Shown here: positions 16,155 to 25,282 of the stretch, in pieces
Layout: each line of letters opens with the position of its first letter
Position numbering within the stretch: the stretch's first letter is position 1
Assembly: GCF_024721975.1 (NCBI RefSeq)
Contig: NZ_JANQBB010000003.1
Span: 124,001 to 188,000 of the forward strand
Length of the DNA: 64,000 bases
Origin: Paenibacillus endoradicis
GTDB lineage: Bacteria; Bacillota; Bacilli; Paenibacillales; Paenibacillaceae
Direction: 5' to 3'
The notes under the pieces: model-generated
The model's input: the letters and a program-made list of their open reading frames with translations, nothing else
Databases searched by the model: none
What the model was told of the DNA's origin: nothing
Program-made: the position numbers and the translations under genes

Positions 16155-17927
16155 ATGAAATATGCGTTGAAATGGGAATTGGATTCGATCTATGAAGGTG
16201 GATCGCAATCGGAACAGTTGAAACAAGAACTAGTGAATACAGATTTGTTAATTAAACAATTACATGAAGATCTAACAAGTGATCAAGTGGATGAACTTGA
16301 AAATATTATTAATCAGACAGATATCGTACAGCAGATATTATTGAATGTACGTCAGATGGACTCTTTCGTATCTTGTCTAATGGCACAGGACATGTTTGAT
16401 AAGCAAGCAGTAATCTTATTAGATAAAGTGAAAAATATAAACGCCGCATTTACTGCAGTTCTAACGAAATTTGATAATAATCTTCGAAATATAAATGATG
16501 AGCAATGGAAGAGACATTTATCACATCCAGACTTGCAACCAGTCGCTTATAATCTGAATGAGCGCAGGGAATTAGCAAAGCGCCAAATGTCGCCAGAGCT
16601 TGAAGCATTAGCTGCTGATCTAGCTATTGATGGCTATCATGGTTGGGGAGACTTTTACAACACAATCGTTTCACGTACAAATTTCAAAGTGGATGAAGAC
16701 ACATACGTATCTGCTGGTCAAATGTCCAATCGATTATCTGAAGGTGATCGAACGATTCGTGCTAAGGCGTTCGATGAATGGGAAAAAGTTTGGGGAGAGC
16801 AGGCTGATTTATGTGTGGACACGTTCAATCATCTCGCAGGATTCCGTCTGAAATGGTACAAAAATCGTGGTTGGCAATCATTCCTTGAAGAGCCGCTGCA
16901 AATGAATCGTATGAGTGAAGCTACGTTGCAAGCGATGTGGTCTGCCGTAGAGAAGGGTAAAAGACAACTTATACCTTACTTTGAACGCAAATCAAAACTG
17001 CTTTCAGTAGCTAAGTTAGACTGGCATGATGTCGAAGCACCATTAGCATCTGCGACAACAACAATGAACTTTGATGATGCTGCAACATTCATCATTGAAC
17101 AGTTCGGAAACTTTAGTCCGAAAATGGCACAGTTTGCACAATATGCATTCGAGCATCAATGGATTGAAGCGGAAGATCGTCCTGGAAAACGTCCAGGTGG
17201 ATTCTGTACTTCACTACCTAAAAGTGGTGAAACGAGAATATTTATGACGTATTCAGGTAGTGCATCTAATGTATCTACTTTAGCACATGAGCTAGGTCAT
17301 GCTTACCATCAGCATGTTATGAATGAGATGCCTGCATTGACGCAGGAATATGCGATGAATGTTGCTGAGACAGCATCTACATTTGCAGAGTTAATTGTAT
17401 CTGATCAAGCATTGAAAGCTGCTGAATCAGTAGAAGAGCAATTAGCGCTAGTCGATGATAAGATCCAACGAGCAATTGCTTTCTATATGAATATTCATGC
17501 TCGTTTTATTTTTGAAACGAGGTTCTACGAAGAGCGAGCACAAGGTCCTGTACCGACAACACGAATGAATGAGTTAATGGTTGAGGCAGAGGAACAGGCT
17601 TTTGATGGATTGCTTGGAAAGTACCATCCACATTTCTGGGTAGCTAAGCTACACTTTTATTTGACTGATGTGCCGTTCTATAATTTCCCGTATACATTCG
17701 GATATTTGTTCAGCGCTGGAATATACAAGCGTGCATTAGAGCAAGGAGAAGGCTTTGCCCAGCAATATGATGCATTGCTTCAAGATACTGGTCGCTTAAC
17801 TGTTGAGGAATTGGCACAAAAACATTTACAAGTTGATCTAACTAAAACTGATTTTTGGGAAGAAGCAGCAGATCTTATAGCTGATGATGTTGACTTATTC
17901 TTAAAGCTTACCGATGTTAGAAACTAG
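16155..17927 (+). CDS. pepF: Oligoendopeptidase F (M3 family zinc metallopeptidase)
   Basis: This 590-residue cytoplasmic peptidase cuts short peptides. The zinc motif is H378-E-L-G-H382 with the third ligand E405 in ETASTFAE, as in the M3B group. Conserved YHPHFWVAKLHFY and the FPYTFGYLFSAG block near the C-terminus also fit PepF. GGGAG eight bases before ATG 16155 sets the start; a frame from 16137 has no ribosome binding site. Confidence 0.94.
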   Translation: MKYALKWELDSIYEGGSQSEQLKQELVNTDLLIKQLHEDLTSDQVDELENIINQTDIVQQILLNVRQMDSFVSCLMAQDMFDKQAVILLDKVKNINAAFTAVLTKFDNNLRNINDEQWKRHLSHPDLQPVAYNLNERRELAKRQMSPELEALAADLAIDGYHGWGDFYNTIVSRTNFKVDEDTYVSAGQMSNRLSEGDRTIRAKAFDEWEKVWGEQADLCVDTFNHLAGFRLKWYKNRGWQSFLEEPLQMNRMSEATLQAMWSAVEKGKRQLIPYFERKSKLLSVAKLDWHDVEAPLASATTTMNFDDAATFIIEQFGNFSPKMAQFAQYAFEHQWIEAEDRPGKRPGGFCTSLPKSGETRIFMTYSGSASNVSTLAHELGHAYHQHVMNEMPALTQEYAMNVAETASTFAELIVSDQALKAAESVEEQLALVDDKIQRAIAFYMNIHARFIFETRFYEERAQGPVPTTRMNELMVEAEEQAFDGLLGKYHPHFWVAKLHFYLTDVPFYNFPYTFGYLFSAGIYKRALEQGEGFAQQYDALLQDTGRLTVEELAQKHLQVDLTKTDFWEEAADLIADDVDLFLKLTDVRN

Positions 17928-18103
17928 ATAGCAATATGACAAAAGTGTGGACAAAGTGGTTTGTTCCTATCTAATGTGCTAACGTATAAGTAGAATACAT
18001 CTTCAAGTTGTTGCGAAAATTTAGTAAATGCTTTCGAAGTATTTTTTGTTACGAAGAAGAATCTCACAATGTTGCCAAAAAATTTAAGAAGGGAGTTTTT
18101 ACT

Positions 18104-18502
18104 ATGGAAAGAACATTTGTTATGATTAAGCCTGATGGAGTTGCGAGAGGTCTTATTGGTCGAATTGTTAACAGATTCGAGGAAAAAGGATTCGTTATTG
18201 CACAAGCTCAGTTGCTATACTTATCCGCGGAGCAAGCAGGCGTTCACTATGCACATTTGAAATCTAAACCATTCTTTGGTGAGTTAGTTGATTATATTAC
18301 TTCTGGTCCAGTGTTTGCAATGATTTTGGAAGGTCATCAGGCGGTACAGAATGCAAGGACGTTGATTGGTTTTACGAATCCAATCGAGGCGCAAGCAGGA
18401 ACTATTCGTGGTGATTATGCATTGATCGTAGACAGTAATGTTATTCATGGTTCTGACTCTGTTGAAAATGCTGAAATAGAAATTAAACGATTTTTTGGAT
18501 AA
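18104..18502 (+). CDS. ndk: Nucleoside diphosphate kinase
   Basis: The enzyme transfers the gamma phosphate between nucleoside triphosphates and diphosphates through a phosphohistidine. Active-site H115 lies in NVIHGSDS, and MIKPDGV (7-13) and the SGPVFAMI block are conserved. At 132 residues it is about 15 shorter at the C-terminus than Bacillus Ndk, stopping right after EIKRFFG. AAGGGAG precedes ATG 18104; the longer frame from 18008 is not used. The 176-base upstream gap contains AATGCTTTCGAAG, also seen before the FHA gene. Confidence 0.95.
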   Translation: MERTFVMIKPDGVARGLIGRIVNRFEEKGFVIAQAQLLYLSAEQAGVHYAHLKSKPFFGELVDYITSGPVFAMILEGHQAVQNARTLIGFTNPIEAQAGTIRGDYALIVDSNVIHGSDSVENAEIEIKRFFG

Positions 18503-18579
18503 TTTAGGTACAGTGTAAATGTTACTCAAATTAGTAAAACTCAAGATTTAGAATGTATTCCACTTAGAAATTAATACTG

Positions 18580-18626
18580 CACCGCATAGTAAATGTCCTC
18601 TAGACGTTACTACGCGGTGTTTTTTG
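18580..18626 (+). terminator. Terminator after ndk
   Basis: CACCGCATAGTAA pairs with TTACTACGCGGTG, with an inner stem, followed by six T residues. Confidence 0.85.
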
Positions 18627-18726
18627 TTTATTAGAATGTAATGTAATGAAAATCAATTAATTGAATCTTTAATACTATTATGTATACCAAATTTATACTA
18701 TAATCTCATTTAGAGGGGGATGAATC

Positions 18727-20739
18727 ATGATATTATCATCAAAGAGAAATATTGTAATACTATTAGTAGTTACTTTATTTATGACTTTAATTACTTATTC
18801 CGGTGAAGCGACTGCAGCAGCTGAAACACATCATTGGAAGCATTACGTAGAGGCTGAAAAGCTCATCAAAAAGGGAAAATATAAAGAAGCAATCGTTCAT
18901 CTAGTAGCTGCTAATAAGCAATCTAAGCAAGCGGGATATTTACGTCTTCTGGCAGAAGCTTATGAAAAAGATGGACAATTTCAGAATGCTGCTAATACAT
19001 ACTATGAGGAAGCAGAAATTCATCGAGTACTAGGTGAAAAATCTGGTGATATGAATACTTATTTCGCAGTATTAGCGATGGCTGATGCTCTTAATACTGA
19101 AATAGAAATATATATCCAAGATAATGTTCCGATACAATCGAGTACTAAGCTTGCTAAGTTTGAACCGGAAAATGGGATGTATATTGGGGCATTTATCGAG
19201 AAGGATAGCGGAGTAGAAGATGAGAAAGGGTTGAAATACGAAGCATTTAATGAACTAACTGGCAAACAACATGCCGTATACTTTAATTATCATCGCTACG
19301 GTGCAGACTTTCCTAATATATGGGCTAGTCAAGTAAAAGAGGCTGGTGGCGCCATTCATCTAGCAGTTCAGCCTGAATCAGGCTTGGCGAATGTCAAAGA
19401 TGATGCATCATTACGTAAATTCGCTCGTGCTGCTCAAGCGGCCGGAGTACCAGTATTTCTACGGTTTGCTTCTGAGATGAATGGAAGCTGGGTAACATGG
19501 AGCGGTAATCCACAACTTTATATTGAAAAGTTCAGACTTGTGTCCCAAGTAATGAAAGAGGAAGCTCCTAACGTTGCGATGGTATGGTCACCTGCTGCCA
19601 ATCCCAAACATAATATTAAAGATTATTATCCGGGCGATGATTACGTCGATTGGATAGGTCTAAGCATTTATAGTGTGAAATATTTTAACGGTAATGTTAG
19701 TACACCTGCTGACCAAGTTAACCCGCTTGATTCTCTAGATTATGTATATCAAGAGTACTCTGTTCGTAAACCAATTATGATTAGTGAATATGGTGCAACT
19801 CATTTCAGTAAAGCAGGTAACACAACAACAACGAATTTTGCTATTACAAAAATGAATATGTTATACCATGGTGCGAAGCTGAAATATCCTCGTTTGAAAG
19901 GTATTAATTGGTTCAGTCTTAATACATTAACAGATTCTCATAGTGCAGATCGCAGCTTGAACAATTTCAGCTTAACAGAAAATAGTTCGGTACTAAGTGC
20001 ATATAAACAAATGATTAAAGATCCATATTATTTGAGTTCTGTTGTTGGTCTAGATACTACTGCATCAAAGACGCCATTGAAGCAAAGCGTAACTGCTATT
20101 GAGGATCAAGCGCTTAGAGGCTCTGTAACGGGAATTGCATGGGTTAAAACCTATGACCCTTATATCGGAAAAGTGGCATTTGCGATTGATGACAAACAGG
20201 TTGCTGAACGTAAGCAGTATCCATATAGTTTCCCGATTGACACTGCAACATTAGCAAAAGGTAATCATAAGCTACAAGTAACTGTATTTGACTCCAAGGG
20301 TCGTGAAGCTTCTAAGAAAACAGTGAATTTTAAAGTTGGAAATGCTGTTGGAGATATTTCGGTAGGTCAAGTGAAAATGTATTTGAATGAGAAATATGTT
20401 TATACAAATAAAGGGAAAACGGAGCTGACAGTTGCGCCGTTCGTGCGTGATAATCGTACGTTAGTGCCGCTTCGCTTTATTAGCGGGGTACTTGGTGCAG
20501 ATGTGGCTTGGAATAGTAAAGCGAAGTCGATTACAATCAAAGGCTCATCAACAATTGTTTTAACTGAAGGTAGTACGAAGGGAATTGTGAATGGTAAGGA
20601 GGTTAAGCTTGATGTAGCTCCGATTAATATTATAGGAACTACATTTGTACCTCTTCGATTTGTTAACGAAAATCTTGGTGGAAATATTAACTTCGACAGC
20701 AAAGAAGGAAGTATTGTAGTATCTGCCAAAGTAAAGTAA
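18727..20739 (+). CDS. Secreted GH26-like glycoside hydrolase with Ig-like and stalk domains
   Basis: The 670-residue exported protein has several parts: a signal peptide (8-30), a TPR-like helical region (35-125), a GH26-like catalytic barrel (150-435), an Ig-like domain (455-545) and a C-terminal copper-amine-oxidase-N-like stalk domain (550-670) with the paired RTLVPLRF / TFVPLRF repeats. Likely acid/base E250 (RFASEMNGSW) and nucleophile E354 (MISEYGA) are both present. GH26 enzymes act on beta-mannans and related glucans; the substrate here is open. It sits between ndk and the tad locus, where it could modify wall polysaccharide for pilus export, but that is speculation. Confidence 0.85.
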   Translation: MILSSKRNIVILLVVTLFMTLITYSGEATAAAETHHWKHYVEAEKLIKKGKYKEAIVHLVAANKQSKQAGYLRLLAEAYEKDGQFQNAANTYYEEAEIHRVLGEKSGDMNTYFAVLAMADALNTEIEIYIQDNVPIQSSTKLAKFEPENGMYIGAFIEKDSGVEDEKGLKYEAFNELTGKQHAVYFNYHRYGADFPNIWASQVKEAGGAIHLAVQPESGLANVKDDASLRKFARAAQAAGVPVFLRFASEMNGSWVTWSGNPQLYIEKFRLVSQVMKEEAPNVAMVWSPAANPKHNIKDYYPGDDYVDWIGLSIYSVKYFNGNVSTPADQVNPLDSLDYVYQEYSVRKPIMISEYGATHFSKAGNTTTTNFAITKMNMLYHGAKLKYPRLKGINWFSLNTLTDSHSADRSLNNFSLTENSSVLSAYKQMIKDPYYLSSVVGLDTTASKTPLKQSVTAIEDQALRGSVTGIAWVKTYDPYIGKVAFAIDDKQVAERKQYPYSFPIDTATLAKGNHKLQVTVFDSKGREASKKTVNFKVGNAVGDISVGQVKMYLNEKYVYTNKGKTELTVAPFVRDNRTLVPLRFISGVLGADVAWNSKAKSITIKGSSTIVLTEGSTKGIVNGKEVKLDVAPINIIGTTFVPLRFVNENLGGNINFDSKEGSIVVSAKVK

Positions 20740-20748
20740 TAAACATTA

Positions 20749-20778
20749 TTGACAGTAATTGGAATGTTGTGCTATATT
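20749..20778 (+). promoter_or_regulatory. Sigma-A promoter upstream of the tad locus
   Basis: A perfect TTGACA (20749-20754) and TATATT (20773-20778) are separated by 18 bases. The promoter lies ten bases after the GH26 stop codon and upstream of the hairpin at 20798, so transcripts from it must cross that hairpin to reach the first tad gene. Confidence 0.7.
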
Positions 20779-20797
20779 GTGCTTAACTATTAGCGGA

Positions 20798-20850
20798 AGC
20801 ACCGCATATGAGTGTCCTTGGACACTTCATATGCGGTGCTTTTCGTTTTA
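20798..20850 (+). terminator. Terminator-like hairpin between GH26 gene and tad locus
   Basis: AGCACCGCATATGAGTGTC pairs with GACACTTCATATGCGGTGCT with one bulge, then TTTTCGTTTT. It may end the GH26 transcript, act as an attenuator for the tad operon, or both; no alternative antiterminator structure is obvious by eye. Confidence 0.8.
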
Positions 20851-20877
20851 AAAGTAGTTCATAAGGGAGGAATAATA

Positions 20878-22038
20878 ATGACGATCACAGTTGCGTGTAT
20901 TTCAGATGACATTGAATATGCAACAAGAATGGTTGGCTATATGAAAAGTAGTCCAATCTATCATAGCTGGCGGTTACAGTTGTTCACCTCGTTAGCCAAA
21001 TTCCAACCACGTGAAGCTTACGGTCAGCTTGATCTTATACTCGTAGACGAAGTGATGTACGATCAATTTACTATGCAGTTTCCACAATTAATTGTACCAC
21101 AGGACGAAAGAGTAGCGATGCAAGGCACATATACTCAACCTATTATCGTGCAGCTTGTATCGCAACCTGCCCAGATTCGAGAGCATCATAAATTAGTGAA
21201 GTATCAACCGCTATCGACGCTACTTCATATGCTATATACGATAATAGAAGGACAGAGATATATGGCATCCAGACCAGTGATTGCCCGTACATCTGATACG
21301 ATTGTTGTTGGTGTTGGGTCTAGTATTGCTCAGTGTGGAAAAACGATATTCGCTTTACATCTCACTCATGCTATTGCATCACGCAATGAACGAGTATTCT
21401 ATTTCAATCTTGAACTATGGAATACTTCAGAGAGCTGGATGTCTTCTGAGAATCCAACTTCTTCATCATTTTCGTATTCTGATTTCCTATATGCCGTTAA
21501 AAGTGATGCTGAGGAAGCTCAAAGCTGGTTTGCTAAACATCGTCAGTATGATCAACGACTACAATGCGATCGTCTGAAGCCATTCATTCATATTGAAGAT
21601 CGACAACAACTAAGTAAAGAGGACGCTCAATTAATGCTCAATATTATTCGAACGAGTGGGCACTACGACTACATTGTGCTTGATTTATCAGCTAATTACG
21701 ATGAGTGGAATTTAACATTATTAGCAGAATGCGATATTCATTATATGATGATGATGGCAAGTGAAGAGTGGATTATGAAGCATCAAATGTCAATACAGTA
21801 TGCTCGCATGAAATGGAAGGATCTAACGACTAAAATTGAAAGTAACGCGATTGTCATTTTGAATGAAAGCAGACAAATGAGATCAATTAATAATATAGAA
21901 TTACATGTACATTTCAAACTTCCTCATATAGATCAATGGGAAGAGCAGTATGCATCATTGTTAAGTTCCTCTATCTATCGTGCTACAGTAGAACATTGTG
22001 CTCATAAGTTTCTTAACAAAGGTTCGTATGCCTCATGA
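20878..22038 (+). CDS. tadZ: TadZ/CpaE-like pilus assembly ATPase-like protein
   Basis: The 386-residue protein has an N-terminal receiver-like fold (1-130) without a clear phosphoacceptor set, followed by a MinD/ParA-like domain. The P loop reads GSSIAQCGKT (147-156): K155-T156 is kept but the early signature lysine of the deviant Walker A motif is missing. A Walker-B-like YDYIVLDLS follows near residue 263. Such proteins position Tad pilus machines. It is the first gene of the tad operon, starts at ATG 20878 with GGGAGG upstream, and overlaps tadA as ATGA. Confidence 0.8.
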   Translation: MTITVACISDDIEYATRMVGYMKSSPIYHSWRLQLFTSLAKFQPREAYGQLDLILVDEVMYDQFTMQFPQLIVPQDERVAMQGTYTQPIIVQLVSQPAQIREHHKLVKYQPLSTLLHMLYTIIEGQRYMASRPVIARTSDTIVVGVGSSIAQCGKTIFALHLTHAIASRNERVFYFNLELWNTSESWMSSENPTSSSFSYSDFLYAVKSDAEEAQSWFAKHRQYDQRLQCDRLKPFIHIEDRQQLSKEDAQLMLNIIRTSGHYDYIVLDLSANYDEWNLTLLAECDIHYMMMMASEEWIMKHQMSIQYARMKWKDLTTKIESNAIVILNESRQMRSINNIELHVHFKLPHIDQWEEQYASLLSSSIYRATVEHCAHKFLNKGSYAS

Positions 22039-23273
22039 TTGATGATCAGACCATTTATCAAATTCGTAATGAGCTAAGAGATAGTTATGCATTCTCACAA
22101 GTGCTATCAGATCAAGAGTTATATAAGCTAATTGAAGATGAGGTACTAAAGTATAGTAAAGAACAGATCATGTCTACAACCGATAAATTATTATTAGTCA
22201 AAGCGGTGTTTCATTCTTTTAGAGGGTTAGATATTTTACAGCCTTTATTAGATGATAGCAGTATTACCGAAATCATGATTAATAGTGAACATCAGATCTT
22301 TGTGGAACGTCATGGTAATGTTCAACCTGCAGCTATTCAATTCGAAAATCGCGAGAGGCTAGAAGATATTATTCAACAAATCGTATCTTCAGTTAATCGA
22401 GTGGTGAATGAAGTATCACCAATTGTAGATGCAAGATTAGCTAACGGTTCACGGGTTAACATTGTACTCCCACCTATTGCGTTACGTGGTCCGTGTGTAA
22501 CGATTCGTAAATTTCCAGAGCAACCGTTAACTATGGATGCACTAATGCGAATGGGTGCATTAAGTAAAGAGGCAGTGAAGTGGCTAAGCTTTCTTGTGAA
22601 AGCGAAATACAATATTTTTATTGGTGGTGGTACTGGCTCAGGGAAAACGACATTTCTAAATGCGCTGACGCAATTTATCCCCTCAGATGAAAGAATTATA
22701 ACGATTGAAGATGCGGCGGAGCTTCAAATAACGAGTATACCGAATCTCGTATCATTGGAGACGAGAAACGCGAATACCGAAGGAAAAGGAGAAATAGCCA
22801 TTCGTGATCTCATAAAAGCATCATTACGAATGCGCCCAAATCGAATTATTGTAGGGGAGGTACGAGGTAAAGAGGCACTCGATATGCTTCAAGCGATGAA
22901 TACTGGCCATGAAGGTTCGATGTCTACAGGTCATGCTAATAACGTTAAGGACATGCTTTCTCGCCTTGAGACAATGGTGCTGAGCGCACATGATCTTCCA
23001 CTAACAGTCGTTAGAAGTCAAATATGTTCAGCAATTGATATAATGATTCATCTGACAAGATTTCATGATCGGAGTCGTGGTGTGCTTGAGATCAGTCAGA
23101 TTATCGGAATGCATGAGGGCGAAATAGTTATTGAGAAGTTATTTCAACATGATATGTCAGAGCTTAATCACTCAGAACGATTAATACGTAGCACGAATAG
23201 TTTGCATCGTGTAGACAAGCTACTACTTGCGGGCTACCGTGAGGAGGAGTTGATGTATGGAAGCCGTTCGTAA
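22035..23273 (+). CDS. tadA: TadA/CpaF secretion ATPase
   Basis: The 412-residue motor ATPase of the Tad pilus belongs to the type II/IV secretion ATPase superfamily. It has Walker A GGTGSGKT (198-205), an acidic box EDAAEL (225-230), Walker B-like RIIVGEVRG (270-278) and the histidine box GHEGSMSTGH (291-300). It is expected to hydrolyse ATP at the inner face of the membrane to drive pilus assembly through TadB and TadC. It overlaps its upstream neighbour by four bases and tadB by 17 bases. Confidence 0.95.
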   Translation: MIDDQTIYQIRNELRDSYAFSQVLSDQELYKLIEDEVLKYSKEQIMSTTDKLLLVKAVFHSFRGLDILQPLLDDSSITEIMINSEHQIFVERHGNVQPAAIQFENRERLEDIIQQIVSSVNRVVNEVSPIVDARLANGSRVNIVLPPIALRGPCVTIRKFPEQPLTMDALMRMGALSKEAVKWLSFLVKAKYNIFIGGGTGSGKTTFLNALTQFIPSDERIITIEDAAELQITSIPNLVSLETRNANTEGKGEIAIRDLIKASLRMRPNRIIVGEVRGKEALDMLQAMNTGHEGSMSTGHANNVKDMLSRLETMVLSAHDLPLTVVRSQICSAIDIMIHLTRFHDRSRGVLEISQIIGMHEGEIVIEKLFQHDMSELNHSERLIRSTNSLHRVDKLLLAGYREEELMYGSRS

Positions 23274-24024
23274 GAAAACACAGTTACAGCATTATGATCT
23301 GTATGAGCTTAGTAGAAATGAAGTGATTACATGCATTATGATGTGGGGCGTGCTTATTGGTTTTGTTACATTTAGTTTCTATCAATCGCTTATTCTATGT
23401 ATTCTACTTATGCCATTTTCGATCTATATGCTCAAATTTGAACGAGTCCGATTGATTACGAAACGTAAAGTTCGTATGAAGCTTCAATTCAAAGATTTAC
23501 TACTTTCCCTCCTCTCCTCACTTGCAGCAGGCCGTTCACTAGAAAATTGTTTTCAAGTTGCCCAAGCCGATATGTTACTCCTTTACCCGAATGTACAAGA
23601 TGAGCTGATGCTAGAAATTAGCATTATTAATCATAAGCTGAGTAATGGTGAAGTATTAGAAAAGTGCCTTTTAGATTTGGCAGAGCGCGTCAATATTCCG
23701 GAATTTTCTCAATTCGTCGAATCATTACAAACTTGCAAGCGATCCGGTGGAGATCTACTCACTGTTATGCGTAGAACTGCGAATATGCTTAGTGATCAAA
23801 TAGAGATTGATAATGAAATAAGCGTATTGATTGCGCAAAAGAAAATGGAATCAAGAATGATGATGGCAGCTCCATTTATCTTTTTGCAATTTTTAAATAC
23901 TACAGCTCGAGATTATATGCAATCTTTATACAGTGGGCTTGGTTACGTGCTATTGACGGTTGTATTATGTTTACTGATTTTGTGTTTCTGGCTCATGAAC
24001 AAACTAACCCAAATTAAGTTGTAG
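23257..24024 (+). CDS. tadB: TadB pilus assembly platform protein
   Basis: This 255-residue member of the type II secretion F family has a membrane pair near residues 24-55, the cytoplasmic four-helix domain with KLSNGEVLEKCLLDLAER and FVESLQTCKRSGGDL, and two hydrophobic segments at 205-250. It forms the inner membrane platform with TadC. GTGAGGAGG precedes ATG 23257 inside the end of tadA, so translation is coupled. Confidence 0.9.
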   Translation: MEAVRKKTQLQHYDLYELSRNEVITCIMMWGVLIGFVTFSFYQSLILCILLMPFSIYMLKFERVRLITKRKVRMKLQFKDLLLSLLSSLAAGRSLENCFQVAQADMLLLYPNVQDELMLEISIINHKLSNGEVLEKCLLDLAERVNIPEFSQFVESLQTCKRSGGDLLTVMRRTANMLSDQIEIDNEISVLIAQKKMESRMMMAAPFIFLQFLNTTARDYMQSLYSGLGYVLLTVVLCLLILCFWLMNKLTQIKL

Positions 24025-24033
24025 GTGATGTTC

Positions 24034-25002
24034 GTGTTATTTATTATCGCTGTTGTCTATACTCTTCTTTGGTTATATCTATTGATAAAACCTAATCATT
24101 ATAAAGCTACTAATATACCATCAGTATTAATTGCTGATGCCGATACGACGAATAACAACGATATGAAATCTAATAGTAAGTTTAACAAAAATCAGAGGAA
24201 AGACTACATTAAGAAACAGAAAAAGAAGAACGGTTCTTTGAATGACCATAAACTTATTCTGGGACCTGGTTATTCATGTTATGAGCTTTTTCAAATTGAG
24301 AGAAGGGCATCACAATTACTTCATCATCTTCATACTCATTTATTGCAACTTAATAGACAACAATGGGGGTTTGATCAAACGGTACATACATTTACTACTG
24401 TAATCGGACAAGCTTTGTTGGTAATCATGATCAGTTTGTGGATTGCTTTATTGAGTGAAGAACAAGCAGTGATTGCAGTAGGCATTATTATAGCGGTCAT
24501 AATTATTGTCAAACTATTTCAAGATAGTAAGAAAAAAGTACAGCAAAGAAAGCAAGCGATTTTGTTAGAGCTCCCCATAATGTTGACAAGGTTAACACTG
24601 TTAGTTGGTGCTGGAGAGACAGTACAACAAGCTTTTATGAAGTCAATTTCAGGAAAAGAAAATAGTACTAATCCTTTACATATCGAATGGAAAAATACTG
24701 TTCACGAACTTCGTAACGGGGCTTCATTTTCACAAAGTATTGAAAAATTGAATCGAAATTGTGCTGTCCAGCAAATAGCGGTTTTTACAACAATACTATT
24801 ACTGAATTATCGGAGAGGGGGTGAACAATTCGTTACTGCAGTGCAAGATATATCTTTATCTCTGTGGGAAACTAGAAAAAATATGGCAAGGGTAAGGGGA
24901 GAGGAGGCCTCGGCGAAGCTCATATTCCCACTAGTTGGAGTACTGCTATTAGTGATGATACTTATCATCACACCAGCAATCTTATTTATGCAATTTTTAT
25001 AA
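24034..25002 (+). CDS. tadC: TadC pilus assembly platform protein
   Basis: The second F-domain platform protein has about 322 residues: an N-terminal membrane segment, a Lys/Asn-rich cytoplasmic linker (about 30-75), a central membrane pair, then the F domain (LLELPIMLTRLTLLVGAGET, VHELRNGASFSQSIEKLN) and a C-terminal hydrophobic end. GTAGGTGAT at 24021 looks like the ribosome binding site, which favours GTG 24034; GTG 24025 or ATG 24028 would be nine or six bases earlier. It starts immediately after tadB. Confidence 0.88.
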   Translation: MLFIIAVVYTLLWLYLLIKPNHYKATNIPSVLIADADTTNNNDMKSNSKFNKNQRKDYIKKQKKKNGSLNDHKLILGPGYSCYELFQIERRASQLLHHLHTHLLQLNRQQWGFDQTVHTFTTVIGQALLVIMISLWIALLSEEQAVIAVGIIIAVIIIVKLFQDSKKKVQQRKQAILLELPIMLTRLTLLVGAGETVQQAFMKSISGKENSTNPLHIEWKNTVHELRNGASFSQSIEKLNRNCAVQQIAVFTTILLLNYRRGGEQFVTAVQDISLSLWETRKNMARVRGEEASAKLIFPLVGVLLLVMILIITPAILFMQFL

Positions 25003-25074
25003 TGCTTTCGATGACAATTTTATAAATAAGTAGTTTTGTAATGAGGAAAAATGAAACTTTAAGGAGGAGATCTT

Positions 25075-25278
25075 ATGAATGTAGGGAGTTTCTTAAGTAA
25101 TATGAAACCTCGTGTGCGGGCATTTTGGCGAAATGAGGACGGTATTGGTACATTGGAAGTTCTACTTATAATTGCTGTAATTGTTGTCATTTTTCTTCTA
25201 TTTAAAGGATTTATTATGGAGTATGTCGGAAAGCTAATTTCGAATTCAGGTTCAAAAATGGACGAAGCAATAAAATGA
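25075..25278 (+). CDS. flp: Flp1-type type IVb pilin
   Basis: This 67-residue prepilin has a basic leader with the class III-like processing site NEDG-IGTLE (residues 20-28). Cleavage after G23 would place E28 as the fifth residue of the mature pilin, followed by a hydrophobic helix at 29-47. It is the likely main fibre subunit. AAGGAGGAG precedes ATG 25075. A 72-base gap separates it from tadC and carries a motif shared with the gap before the FHA gene, so expression may be boosted here. Confidence 0.88.
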   Translation: MNVGSFLSNMKPRVRAFWRNEDGIGTLEVLLIIAVIVVIFLLFKGFIMEYVGKLISNSGSKMDEAIK

Positions 25279-25282
25279 CAAT

